Assembly (NCBI RefSeq): GCF_001953955.1 | Contig: NZ_CP019301.1 | Span: 264,501-328,500, forward strand | DNA: 64,000 nucleotides | Reading direction: 5' to 3' | From: Prevotella intermedia ATCC 25611 = DSM 20706 | GTDB taxonomy: Bacteria > Bacteroidota > Bacteroidia > Bacteroidales > Bacteroidaceae | Part shown: positions 45,529 through 53,034 of the stretch, piece by piece | Position numbering within the stretch: position 1 is the stretch's first letter | Layout: every line of letters begins with the position of its first letter | Program-made: the position numbers and the translations under genes | Notes under the pieces: model-generated | The model's input: the letters and a program-made list of their open reading frames with translations, nothing else | Told to the model about the DNA's origin: nothing | Database searches by the model: none

Positions 45529-45634
45529 CGAAAAAATATTGGTTCGGGCGAGCGTGGTAGTGTTTTTATTGCCAACCGTAGCATTTCCCTCCATTAAAAA
45601 AGCAAAAATGCTTCAATAAAAGAAATCTTTTTCC

Positions 45635-45642
45635 TACCTTTG
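45635..45642 (+). promoter_or_regulatory. candidate -7 box of the FMN/Fe-S protein gene
   Basis: TACCTTTG on the plus strand, 117 bases before the ATG. Confidence 0.5.
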
Positions 45643-45758
45643 CTTAATAGTTTGTGGTCAGTAGCGAGCAAGATGGCTGAAGTATAGACAAACTTCTATC
45701 TTTGTCGACGAATATCTGATGAGATTGAAAATTACGTCGGAAAGGATTAAACAAACGA

Positions 45759-46835
45759 ATGATGAAGAAACTACAACAGATTTTAATGCTTGCCACCTGT
45801 ATGCTTGTGCTGATGGTGGCAGCCATTCAGCGTGATGGAAAAGTATGGGGGCGCAGCATAAAAACGTTGCTTGCCGACAGCGTGAAGACCGCAAAGGTAG
45901 ACACAATGCGCACGCTCGACGATGGTACAAAGGTGATAAACACCACCGAACTGGGCAAAGACATCGTAGGATATAGCGGTGCTGTGCCGTTGGACATATA
46001 TATAAAAGATGGCAAAGTAGTGCAGGTGAAGGCGTTGAAGAATGCTGAAACACCCGAATTCTTCGAGCAAGTGAAGCCGTTGCTTACGAAATGGAACGGC
46101 AAAACCATCGAACAGGCACAGGCATTGAAGGTAGATGCCGTCAGTGGTGCAACATTCTCGTCGCACGGTATCATCGGAAATATGCACCGAGGATTGGCTT
46201 ATGCCGCGAAGAAAGCAATAGAACCGACCATATTAGAGCAGATGAACCTTGATGCAAAGGCTGTGGCAGGACTTCTCGTGGTGCTCTTGGCTGCCACCAT
46301 TCCGCTGTTCTATCGCAGCAAACGCTACCATACGGTGCAGCTTTTGCTCAACGTGGTGGTGTTGGGATTTGGTTGTGGCACCTTCCTTTCGTGGACTTTG
46401 TTCATCAATTTTATGTCGAGCGGCATTAATTTCTGGGCTTCTCTCGTACCGATTATTATGCTGATAACGGCTTTTGCCTACCCTCTTTTCGGCAAGAAGA
46501 ACTACTATTGCACGAATGTATGCCCTTGCGGAGCGTTTCAAGACTTAGCCGCAAAGACGAAAAACAAGAAGTGGCGTATGGGCGCAAATACGGTGAAGCG
46601 GTTGAATGCTTTCCGAAAACTCCTTTTTGCAGTGCTGTTGGTGCTCACGCTTAGTGGTATTTGGTTTGAGTGGATAGACTACGAGGTGTTCTCAGCCTTC
46701 ATTTTCCAAACTGCCTCTGTGTTCGTTTTGGTGCTCGGCGGTGTGGTGGCAGTCCTCTCTTTCTTCGTCCCACGTCCCTATTGCCGCTTTGTTTGTCCTA
46801 CGGGAACATTCTTCAAGATAGCCGAACACCGTTAG
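45759..46835 (+). CDS. FMN-binding and 4Fe-4S membrane protein (NosR/NapH-like)
   Basis: A 358-residue inner-membrane electron-transfer protein. An N-terminal anchor is followed by a periplasmic FMN-binding domain with the covalent flavinylation motif DAVSGATFSS near residue 127. About four membrane helices follow. Two cysteine clusters face the cytoplasm: CTNVCPCGAF near 250 and CRFVCPTGTF near 342, each in the CxxxCPxG style with fewer cysteines than a full ferredoxin. It probably passes electrons across the membrane to an external acceptor that is not encoded here. A terminator follows at 46869. An ApbE-type flavin transferase would be needed and is not in the window. Confidence 0.85.
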   Translation: MMKKLQQILMLATCMLVLMVAAIQRDGKVWGRSIKTLLADSVKTAKVDTMRTLDDGTKVINTTELGKDIVGYSGAVPLDIYIKDGKVVQVKALKNAETPEFFEQVKPLLTKWNGKTIEQAQALKVDAVSGATFSSHGIIGNMHRGLAYAAKKAIEPTILEQMNLDAKAVAGLLVVLLAATIPLFYRSKRYHTVQLLLNVVVLGFGCGTFLSWTLFINFMSSGINFWASLVPIIMLITAFAYPLFGKKNYYCTNVCPCGAFQDLAAKTKNKKWRMGANTVKRLNAFRKLLFAVLLVLTLSGIWFEWIDYEVFSAFIFQTASVFVLVLGGVVAVLSFFVPRPYCRFVCPTGTFFKIAEHR

Positions 46836-46868
46836 GCGATAGCAAGGAATAAACAGAATAGAAACAAT

Positions 46869-46905
46869 AAAGGTAGGGCAAAATCTAATCTTGCCCTACC
46901 TTTTG
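46869..46905 (+). terminator. intrinsic terminator of the FMN/Fe-S gene
   Basis: AAAGGTAGGGCAA (46869-46881) pairs perfectly with TTGCCCTACCTTT (46891-46903), then T-rich. Confidence 0.88.
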
Positions 46906-46963
46906 CTTTATGCTTGTTGCTGCTTTAAACCATCTTATCTATATGGAAAGAATGTTATAAAAG

Positions 46964-47149
46964 TGTAAATATTTTTTCAGAGCGTCGCCATCGCATAACT
47001 GTTTCATTATCAACGCTTTTCAAAACCTATTGTTTCGCATTGTAAAAGAGCCGCTTTTGCACGGTAAAAGCGGCTCTTTTGGCGTGCAAAACCTACGCTT
47101 TTGCAATGCCAAATCGAAACTATCGTTTTTCTTCAGAATTATCTTTACA
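46964..47149 (+). repeat. dispersed 186-bp repeat, copy 11
   Basis: Order Z-X'-X-Y', the same class as copy 4. It lies between the convergent FMN/Fe-S and panB genes; the rest of the 435-base gap holds the terminator and CTAG array. Confidence 0.9.
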
Positions 47150-47221
47150 AAACAACAGCGGTTTTTCCATGCTTCAGCTAATAATTCCCAATGGTTTCCA
47201 AAAGAACTATAATGTCTATGC

Positions 47222-47253
47222 TCCTAGAATATCTAAGATTCCTAGAAATTCTA
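47222..47253. repeat. CTAGAA-type array beside repeat copy 11
   Basis: Units CCTAGAATAT, CTAAGATT, CCTAGAAATT, CTATAA outside the right end of copy 11. Confidence 0.65.
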
Positions 47254-47270
47254 TAACCACCTGCCATTCC

Positions 47271-48089
47271 CTAATACGACTCCCCCTCATTAGGGAACGT
47301 CTGCTCCTTCACACACTTCATATAATCAGCAATTCCCTCGCTCATACACTTGCTAACATCAGCAAAAACGCGCAGAAACTTCGGCTTAAATCCATGTGTC
47401 ATACCCATTGCATCGGCATAAACCAGCACTTGTCCGTCGGTTTCGTTGCCTGCACCTATTCCGATTGTAGGGGCTTCTATTTGCTTCGACACTTCAGCTG
47501 CCAGCTTGTGTGGCACTTTCTCCAACACCAAAGCGCACACTCCAGCTTCGTCTAATAACTTTGCATCGCTCAATAGTTTAGCTGCTTCTGATTCGTCCTT
47601 TGCTCTAACGCTATAACCACCGAACTTATGCACACTTTGAGGGGTCAGCCCAAGATGCCCCACCACAGGAATGCCCGCTGCGAGAATACCTTTTATGGTG
47701 TCTATAATCTCGCTACCACCTTCCAGTTTCACGGCATCTGCACCACTCTCCTTCATGATACGAATGGCGTTGCGCACACCTTCGTCGCGGTTTATCTGAT
47801 AGCTGCCAAACGGCATGTCGCATACCACGAAGGCGTGGCTGCATGCTTTTGCCACCGATTTGGCATGATAAATCATCTCGTCTATGGTGATGGGCAAAGT
47901 GTCATCGTTACCGCACATTACGTTCGATGCCGAATCGCCTATCAAAATACTGTCGATACCCGCTTCGTCGAAAATCTTTGCCGTCGTGTAGTCGTAGGCT
48001 GTAATCTGCGCAATCTTCTCTCCGGCAACCTTCATCTCGCGGAGTGTCTTTGCCGTTATCTTCTTTTTGTCTGTTGATAAATAACCCAT
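47271..48089 (-). CDS. panB: 3-methyl-2-oxobutanoate hydroxymethyltransferase
   Basis: First committed enzyme of pantothenate synthesis; adds a hydroxymethyl group from 5,10-methylene-THF to ketoisovalerate. The 272-residue length is usual. Motifs: ITAYDYTTAKIFDEAGID near residue 27, ILIGDSASNVMCGNDDTLP near 46, VCDMPFGSY near 93, VKLEGG near 120, and GHLGLTPQS near 143. It follows a HAD hydrolase gene by 21 bases in the same direction. Confidence 0.95.
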   Translation of the reverse strand: MGYLSTDKKKITAKTLREMKVAGEKIAQITAYDYTTAKIFDEAGIDSILIGDSASNVMCGNDDTLPITIDEMIYHAKSVAKACSHAFVVCDMPFGSYQINRDEGVRNAIRIMKESGADAVKLEGGSEIIDTIKGILAAGIPVVGHLGLTPQSVHKFGGYSVRAKDESEAAKLLSDAKLLDEAGVCALVLEKVPHKLAAEVSKQIEAPTIGIGAGNETDGQVLVYADAMGMTHGFKPKFLRVFADVSKCMSEGIADYMKCVKEQTFPNEGESY

Positions 48090-48110
48090 TATGGTTTCTA
48101 TGTTTTATTA

Positions 48111-48731
48111 TCACTCTGTCAGCTTGTAGCCAACAAAGTTTGGTATTACTTCTTTTGTAAATTCTTTGATACTTTCTACCGAGTTTGTAGTTGATAGTCC
48201 AATTACTTGTGCCTTAGCAGCAAGACCTGAACGCAATCCGTTAAAGCTATCCTCGAATACGATACAGTCGGTTGGTTCTACGCCCAATGCACGGGCAGCA
48301 GTAAGGTATCCGTCGGGCGAAGGCTTGCTTTCGTGGAAGTCTTCAGCAGTAAACACGGCATCGAAAAGTTGCTTGAACGTTGCGTGTTGGCGGTAAACGT
48401 TTTCCATCTTCGATTTATTGGAACTCGTTACTATTGCGGTTTTTACACCTTTTTGCTTCAACTGTTGCACGAAGTCTGTCAAACCGTCTACATACGTGTA
48501 CTGCATTTGCCGTTCATATTCGTCCAATCGGCGTGTTATCTCTGCCTGTCGGTCGGGCTGTTCCGCAAAATAACGGTCGTAAATCTGTGTGAGTGTCTGC
48601 CCTTTTATCTTTAGTTCCAAACCTTGTTCTGCAGGATAGAACTCTTTAAAGATACCTCCCCAGAACACGGTATAAAGCGGTTCGGTATTGAAAACCACTC
48701 CATCTAAATCGAAAAGACACGCTTTTATCAT
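48111..48731 (-). CDS. HAD-superfamily hydrolase (beta-phosphoglucomutase-like)
   Basis: A 206-residue HAD protein with motif I FDLDGVVFNTEPLY at residues 7-20, a helical cap, VTSSNK near 109, the Lys region ESKPSPDGY near 145 and motif III VFEDSFNGLRSG near 168. It could act on a sugar phosphate or a nucleotide; the substrate is not visible. The start at 48731 is set by the motif and by the promoter box at 48759-48766, which lies inside the longer frame to 48962. Confidence 0.88.
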   Translation of the reverse strand: MIKACLFDLDGVVFNTEPLYTVFWGGIFKEFYPAEQGLELKIKGQTLTQIYDRYFAEQPDRQAEITRRLDEYERQMQYTYVDGLTDFVQQLKQKGVKTAIVTSSNKSKMENVYRQHATFKQLFDAVFTAEDFHESKPSPDGYLTAARALGVEPTDCIVFEDSFNGLRSGLAAKAQVIGLSTTNSVESIKEFTKEVIPNFVGYKLTE

Positions 48732-48758
48732 TTTCTTTATATTGTTATAATCGTTGTG

Positions 48759-48766
48759 CAAAGTTA
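48759..48766 (-). promoter_or_regulatory. candidate -7 box of the HAD-panB operon
   Basis: TAACTTTG on the minus strand, 28 bases before the ATG. It forms one arm of an inverted repeat with the box at 48780. Confidence 0.55.
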
Positions 48767-48779
48767 CGAAAGTTTTTTG

Positions 48780-48787
48780 TAACTTTG
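48780..48787 (+). promoter_or_regulatory. candidate -7 box of the DUF3298-rsmG-ruvC operon
   Basis: TAACTTTG on the plus strand, ending only 10 bases before the ATG at 48798, so the mRNA would have almost no leader. Confidence 0.5.
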
Positions 48788-48797
48788 TCCCATTAAT

Positions 48798-49562
48798 ATG
48801 GTAAAGAAGAGTTTTATATGCCTTTCGGTCGTTGCTGCCGCTTGTTTCTTCGTAATAAGCTGCACCGAAAAGAAAGCTAAACCGCAGTTGGCTGTGCCTG
48901 TTGATAAGGTAACAATGGACACAACCATAAGTTTCAGCAAAGACGAAGCGTGCAAAATACACATCAACTATGCCTTTCTGAAAGGCAATGAGTATGCCGT
49001 AGCCAACGATTCGTTGCTGCGTATGGGCACTTTGCAGCCCAATTACTTTGCTACAAGCCTCGAACGGCTTACGCCACAGCGTGTCATTTCGGAATTAGTA
49101 CGTCGTTATGGTAAAGAATACATAGAGTTGGCACGCTGGTTGAAAGACCGTGAACACGAGAAAAGCCAACTCAACTGGGCACTCAACATCGATACGCGCA
49201 TACTTCCGAGCAGGGATAACATCATAGTTTATATCTCCGACATTGCGATAAAAACGGGCGAAACCACCACGAAATATTCGCTGTGCTTCAATATCGACCC
49301 CAAAACAGGCAGGCAGATAACGCTGAAAGAAGCCTTTGGAGACGATTATAACGAAACACTGACGAAGAAAATCATAGCACAGATGGCGAAAAACTACGAT
49401 TGGGACGACGACAATGCGGCACAAGCGCAAAGCAAAGGTTACTTTGTGGGCATCAAGCTTTATCCTTCTGCCAACTTCATACTTCACGAAGACTCCACAA
49501 CCTTTGTGTATTCGGCAGGCGAAATCAACTCAAAAGAAGTGCGTGTAACGATAGATAACTAA
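48798..49562 (+). CDS. DUF3298/RsiV-like lipoprotein
   Basis: A 254-residue lipoprotein: signal MVKKSFICLSVVAAACFFVIS then Cys22. The body resembles the DUF4163/DUF3298 pair found in RsiV-type proteins: an N-terminal beta domain, then GRQITLKEAFGDDYNETL near residue 170, and the C-terminal GYFVGIKLYPSANFILHEDSTTFVYSAGEI. In RsiV this region binds lysozyme, but without an anti-sigma part here that role is not implied. It is first in the operon with rsmG, 13 bases downstream. Confidence 0.78.
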   Translation: MVKKSFICLSVVAAACFFVISCTEKKAKPQLAVPVDKVTMDTTISFSKDEACKIHINYAFLKGNEYAVANDSLLRMGTLQPNYFATSLERLTPQRVISELVRRYGKEYIELARWLKDREHEKSQLNWALNIDTRILPSRDNIIVYISDIAIKTGETTTKYSLCFNIDPKTGRQITLKEAFGDDYNETLTKKIIAQMAKNYDWDDDNAAQAQSKGYFVGIKLYPSANFILHEDSTTFVYSAGEINSKEVRVTIDN

Positions 49563-49575
49563 TTAAGAAACAGAT

Positions 49576-50202
49576 ATGATAGACGTTATAACTAAATATT
49601 TTCCCGAGATAACAGCGAGACAGCGAGAGCAGTTCGCAGCTTTGTACGACCTATATGTAGATTGGAATGCAAAGATAAATGTTATTTCGCGCAAGGATAT
49701 TACCAATTTATACGAGCACCACGTGCTCCATTCGCTTGCCATTGCAAAGTTCATACGTTTCAAGGACGGCACAAACGTACTCGATTTCGGCACTGGCGGT
49801 GGCTTTCCAGGTATTCCTTTGGCGATAATGTTCCCTAATGCGAACTTCAAAATGATTGACGGCACAGGCAAAAAGATAAAGGTAGCAACAGAAGTGGCGA
49901 ACGCTATTGGCTTGGAAAACGTACTTCCGCAACACAAACGTGGAGAGGAAGAGAAGGGAAAGTTCGACTTTATCGTATCAAGAGCAGTGATGCCGCTGCC
50001 CGATTTAATGAAAATAGTGCGCAAGAACATCGCAAAAGACAACCACAATGCACTCGAAAATGGTGTCATTGTGCTGAAAGGAGGCAACCTTAACGAAGAG
50101 TTGCAACCCTTTAGTAAGGTTGCTATCGTGGAAAACCTATTGCAATGGTTCACGGAAGCGTGGTTCGAGGAAAAGAATTTGATATATGTTCCTCGTGTTT
50201 AA
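49576..50202 (+). CDS. rsmG: 16S rRNA (guanine-N7) methyltransferase RsmG
   Basis: Methylates G527 of 16S rRNA using SAM. The 208-residue protein has LYVDWNAKINVISRKD near residue 27, HHVLHSLAIAKF near 49, the SAM loop VLDFGTGGGFPGIPLA near 71, and SRAVMPLP near residue 136. Length and motifs are standard. It is in an operon between a lipoprotein gene and an MBL-fold gene. Confidence 0.95.
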   Translation: MIDVITKYFPEITARQREQFAALYDLYVDWNAKINVISRKDITNLYEHHVLHSLAIAKFIRFKDGTNVLDFGTGGGFPGIPLAIMFPNANFKMIDGTGKKIKVATEVANAIGLENVLPQHKRGEEEKGKFDFIVSRAVMPLPDLMKIVRKNIAKDNHNALENGVIVLKGGNLNEELQPFSKVAIVENLLQWFTEAWFEEKNLIYVPRV

Positions 50203-50256
50203 TGTATTTATAGTTGTTCGTTAAAGTAAATAAGAAGACTCAATAAACTAAAAAAT

Positions 50257-50901
50257 ATGGTACAAGTAAAGCGGTTTGTGTTCAATATGATAGAAGAAAA
50301 CACCTACATTCTATGGGACGACAGCTTGGAATGCGTCATCATTGACTGCGGTGCTTTCTATGAAGAGGAACGCCAAACAATTGTAAACTTCATCAAGGAG
50401 AATAATCTGAAGCCTGTGCATTTGTTGGCAACACACGCTCATCTCGACCACAACTTCGGCATAAACACCATAAACGATGCTTTCGGTTTGCTGCCCGAAG
50501 TGTCTGAAAAAGACGCTCCAGCATTGCGTTCGCTCAAAGAACAGGCGCAAAATATGTTCGGAATGCAGCTAAACTACGACTTTCCACCTGTTGGAAACAC
50601 TTTCAAGGCAGGCGAAACGATAAAGTTCGGGCAACACGAACTTGCGATTATCAATACCCCCGGACACACTCCTGGTGGTGTAACGTTCTACTGTAAAGAA
50701 GAGAACATAGCCTTTACGGGCGACACACTCTTCCGTGGCAGCGTGGGAAGAACCGACTTTGAAGGTGGCAGTATGTTTCAATTAATCAGCAGCTTGAGAG
50801 AATTATCGCAACTTCCTGATAATACAGTTGTTTATTCGGGGCACGGAGAGCAGACAACAATAGGCTACGAGTTGGCACACAACCCCTATATGGACCGATA
50901 A
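50257..50901 (+). CDS. MBL-fold metallohydrolase (glyoxalase II-like)
   Basis: A 214-residue binuclear-metal hydrolase. The metal motif is THAHLDHNFG near residue 54; further ligands are in TPGHTPGG near 136 and FTGDTLFRGSVGRTD near 153, with a final His in YSGHGEQT. This is the GloB-like YcbL/RbfX type common next to housekeeping genes; substrate probably a thioester, unproven. ruvC starts 4 bases later. Confidence 0.9.
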   Translation: MVQVKRFVFNMIEENTYILWDDSLECVIIDCGAFYEEERQTIVNFIKENNLKPVHLLATHAHLDHNFGINTINDAFGLLPEVSEKDAPALRSLKEQAQNMFGMQLNYDFPPVGNTFKAGETIKFGQHELAIINTPGHTPGGVTFYCKEENIAFTGDTLFRGSVGRTDFEGGSMFQLISSLRELSQLPDNTVVYSGHGEQTTIGYELAHNPYMDR

Positions 50902-50905
50902 AAGT

Positions 50906-51487
50906 ATGGCAACGGTGCAGCAACGACCCTCGAAAATAATCCTTGGCATCGACCCTGGAACCAACGTTATGGGCTATGGCGTTATCCGAACGCAAGGAAA
51001 CAAAGCCGAAATGGTGGTGATGGGCGTTATTGATATGCGCAAAGAGAAAGACGTATATTTGCGATTGGGCAAGATTTTCGAGCGTGTTACGGGCATCATC
51101 GAAGAGTATTTGCCCGATGAAATGGCGATAGAAGCCCCCTTCTTTGGCAAGAATATCCAGTCGATGTTGAAGTTAGGGCGTGCTCAAGGGGTAGCCATTG
51201 CAGCTGCCATACAGCGCGATATTCCCATTCACGAGTATGCACCGCTGAAGATAAAGATGGCTATAACGGGCAACGGTGCAGCGTCGAAAGACCAAGTTGC
51301 AGGAATGCTTCAGCGTTTGTTGCACCTGCAAGACAACGAAATGCCGCAGTTTATGGACGCAACCGACGCTCTTGGAGCCGCCTATTGCCATTTCCTGCAA
51401 TCGAACCGCCCCGAAACCGATGCCAAACATTATGGGTCGTGGAAAGATTTCGCAGTAAAAAACAAGTCAAGAATTAGCAACAAGTAA
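50906..51487 (+). CDS. ruvC: Holliday-junction endonuclease RuvC
   Basis: Resolves Holliday junctions with RuvAB. It has 193 residues. The first catalytic Asp is in LGIDPGTNVMGYG near residue 14. The second acidic is in MAIEAPFFGKNIQS near 74, and the C-terminal acidic pair in DATDALGAAYCH near 153. The start is 4 bases after the MBL gene. It is the last gene of the operon. Confidence 0.95.
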   Translation: MATVQQRPSKIILGIDPGTNVMGYGVIRTQGNKAEMVVMGVIDMRKEKDVYLRLGKIFERVTGIIEEYLPDEMAIEAPFFGKNIQSMLKLGRAQGVAIAAAIQRDIPIHEYAPLKIKMAITGNGAASKDQVAGMLQRLLHLQDNEMPQFMDATDALGAAYCHFLQSNRPETDAKHYGSWKDFAVKNKSRISNK

Positions 51488-51564
51488 GTACGTAATTAGT
51501 AATAAATAACATACAACATTTTCAAGAATTAAACGTTTCGTTCGTTTTTACGTAAAAAGATATG

Positions 51565-51572
51565 TATTTTTG
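51565..51572 (+). promoter_or_regulatory. candidate -7 box of the 51611 gene
   Basis: TATTTTTG on the plus strand, 38 bases before the ATG. Confidence 0.5.
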
Positions 51573-51610
51573 CATTTAAAGAAATAAGATAATAATAAAA
51601 TTCAAGTATA

Positions 51611-52132
51611 ATGATTAGATTTAAGAAAACAGCTTTGGCACTCGCTGCCTTGGCATTCACAGCCACAACTTATGCACAAAAGCCACAGCGTGTGTACGAA
51701 CAGATTTACAGAAGCTCATATAAAGTAGCTTCCGACAAGAAAGAAGACACCGAAGTACGTAAGATTGCATCGTTCAAGGTAGACGCTATCGGCTATCTGA
51801 AAACAAAGACTTTGGAAGCACTTTCTGCTCCCCAAACAAAACTAACAGCTAAAGAAATCGCACGTTTGAACAGTCGGTTGGACTCAATGGCTTACTATAT
51901 GTACGACTATGTGAACCTTTATTTGAAGAGTTACGCAAAGGCGACAACAGAAAGAGAGCGGAACCGCATAAAGAAGATATTTCGTGAAGCCAGCATAAAC
52001 AACCCATTGTATGGCGACGAGAACGACGATATTATCTTGGCATACTACAATCGCGAGGACTACCCTACTCAATTCTCGCTCGACACCAATTGGATTGCTG
52101 CGCTTGTAGAAGTGAAAAAGCTGCTGAAATAA
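51611..52132 (+). CDS. exported protein of unknown function
   Basis: A 173-residue protein with signal peptide MIRFKKTALALAALAFTATTYAQ. The mature part is helical and basic, with SSYKVASDKKEDTEVRKIASFKVDAIGYL-type segments and several tyrosines (MAYYMYDYVNLYLKSY). It contains no cysteine. I do not recognise the family. It has its own promoter and stands alone, so regulation gives no hint of function. Confidence 0.75.
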   Translation: MIRFKKTALALAALAFTATTYAQKPQRVYEQIYRSSYKVASDKKEDTEVRKIASFKVDAIGYLKTKTLEALSAPQTKLTAKEIARLNSRLDSMAYYMYDYVNLYLKSYAKATTERERNRIKKIFREASINNPLYGDENDDIILAYYNREDYPTQFSLDTNWIAALVEVKKLLK

Positions 52133-52269
52133 ATATTCAACGGCAACCGATTCTTAAAGTTGATTCCTCCCTGTTGCTGAATATAGGCTGAGAAAACTTG
52201 CTTGGAATGGTTGCTGAAAGTTGCTTTAGTATTGCAGATACATAGATTTTATGCTGCGTAGTGGCAGGT

Positions 52270-52293
52270 AGGGGTGCGATAAACCGCACCCCT
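52270..52293. terminator. GC-rich hairpin in a convergent gap
   Basis: AGGGGTGCG (52270-52278) pairs perfectly with CGCACCCCT (52285-52293). No T run follows on either strand, so function as a terminator is uncertain. Confidence 0.35.
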
Positions 52294-52317
52294 AACACCG
52301 AAGAGACAGCAGTGTTA

Positions 52318-52358
52318 TCTAGAAAATCTAGGAAACTAGAACTTTCTAGAAATTCTAA
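52318..52358. repeat. CTAGAA-type array beside repeat copy 12
   Basis: Units TCTAGAAAA, TCTAGGAAA, CTAGAACTTT, CTAGAAATT at 9-11 base spacing, outside the right end of copy 12. Confidence 0.75.
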
Positions 52359-52385
52359 GACAGAACTTGAAAACAGCTTTAGTTC

Positions 52386-52571
52386 TGTAAAAATAATTCG
52401 TAGGAAAAACCATAATTTCGATTTGGCATTGCGAAAGCGGCTCTTTTGCGATGCAAAACCTACGCTTTTAGCGTGCAAAACAGCCGCTTTTAGAATGCAA
52501 AACAATAGGTTTTGCAAAACGTTGATAGCAAGATAGTTATGCGACAGTTAAACTTGCGAAAAATATTTACA
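52386..52571 (-). repeat. dispersed 186-bp repeat, copy 12
   Basis: Minus-strand order Z-X-Y-X'. It lies in the 902-base convergent gap between the 51611 gene and the HU-anchor gene. Flank beyond its left end (52580-52625, GTAGGTTGTAT-like) matches copy 9. Confidence 0.9.
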
Positions 52572-52670
52572 GCTATATACCCTTCTTTTCATTCGTAAAA
52601 TAGGTTGTATCCATTCATTTTCAATTGTTCCATTGTTGTGCTTATAGGAAGTACTTACGTACCTATAAAA

Positions 52671-52866
52671 TAAAAGCCCCACTTACTTCTATCAGCAAAT
52701 GGGGCCTTACTCTAAACCAATAAAAATGTTTAGCCGTACTAATCAAAAACTAAATACCAAATCTTAATTAAGTATGTTAAGGGGAAAAAGCCTATAACCT
52801 TTATACTAACTAATTGCCTTTGATATTCTCAATCATCAACTTTACTTATCACTACTAATACTATTA
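52671..52866 (-). ncRNA. candidate small RNA with its own promoter and terminator
   Basis: On the minus strand a perfect TATCTTTG box (52879-52872) is followed about 170 bases later by a terminator hairpin: GGCCCCA pairs with TGGGGCT, then TTTATTTTAT (about 52705-52666). There is no convincing ORF between. Pieces such as AGTACGGCTAAAC look conserved in style, but I cannot match an Rfam family. The upstream gene ends 150 bases away on the same strand, so this is either an independent RNA or a long 3' end of that gene. Confidence 0.4.
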
Positions 52867-52871
52867 CATTG

Positions 52872-52879
52872 CAAAGATA
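52872..52879 (-). promoter_or_regulatory. candidate -7 box of the small RNA
   Basis: TATCTTTG on the minus strand, with TTG 14 bases farther upstream, closer than usual for -33. Confidence 0.45.
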
Positions 52880-52938
52880 CTGCTTTCAGACAATATTAGT
52901 AGAAAGAAAGTGGAATAAATACAGCTTATATGAAGTCA

Positions 52939-53017
52939 AACGATTGCACTATGAACGGCGGTCGGCTATTCTTTCATAACCTCCTGACGAACCGTTCATA
53001 GCCTTTAACGAATCGTT
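52939..53017. repeat. nested inverted repeat after the HU-anchor gene
   Basis: Outer arms AACGATT (52939-52945) and AATCGTT (53011-53017) enclose CTATGAACGG (52949-52958) and CCGTTCATAG (52992-53001), all perfect. There is no T run. It stands 18 bases after the stop of the HU-anchor gene and 60-140 bases upstream of the small-RNA promoter. Confidence 0.6.
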
Positions 53018-53034
53018 GCTATGTTCTTGACAAT

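Larger units (their letters stand above)
45407..45758. other. 352-base divergent regulatory gap
   Basis: Holds the two divergent promoter boxes given below, a CCCACCTTATTATATATA stretch (45446-45463) and a 16-mer ACTCGTTGGGCGGCAA (45471-45486) that recurs exactly at 30451-30466. No ORF of note. Confidence 0.5.
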
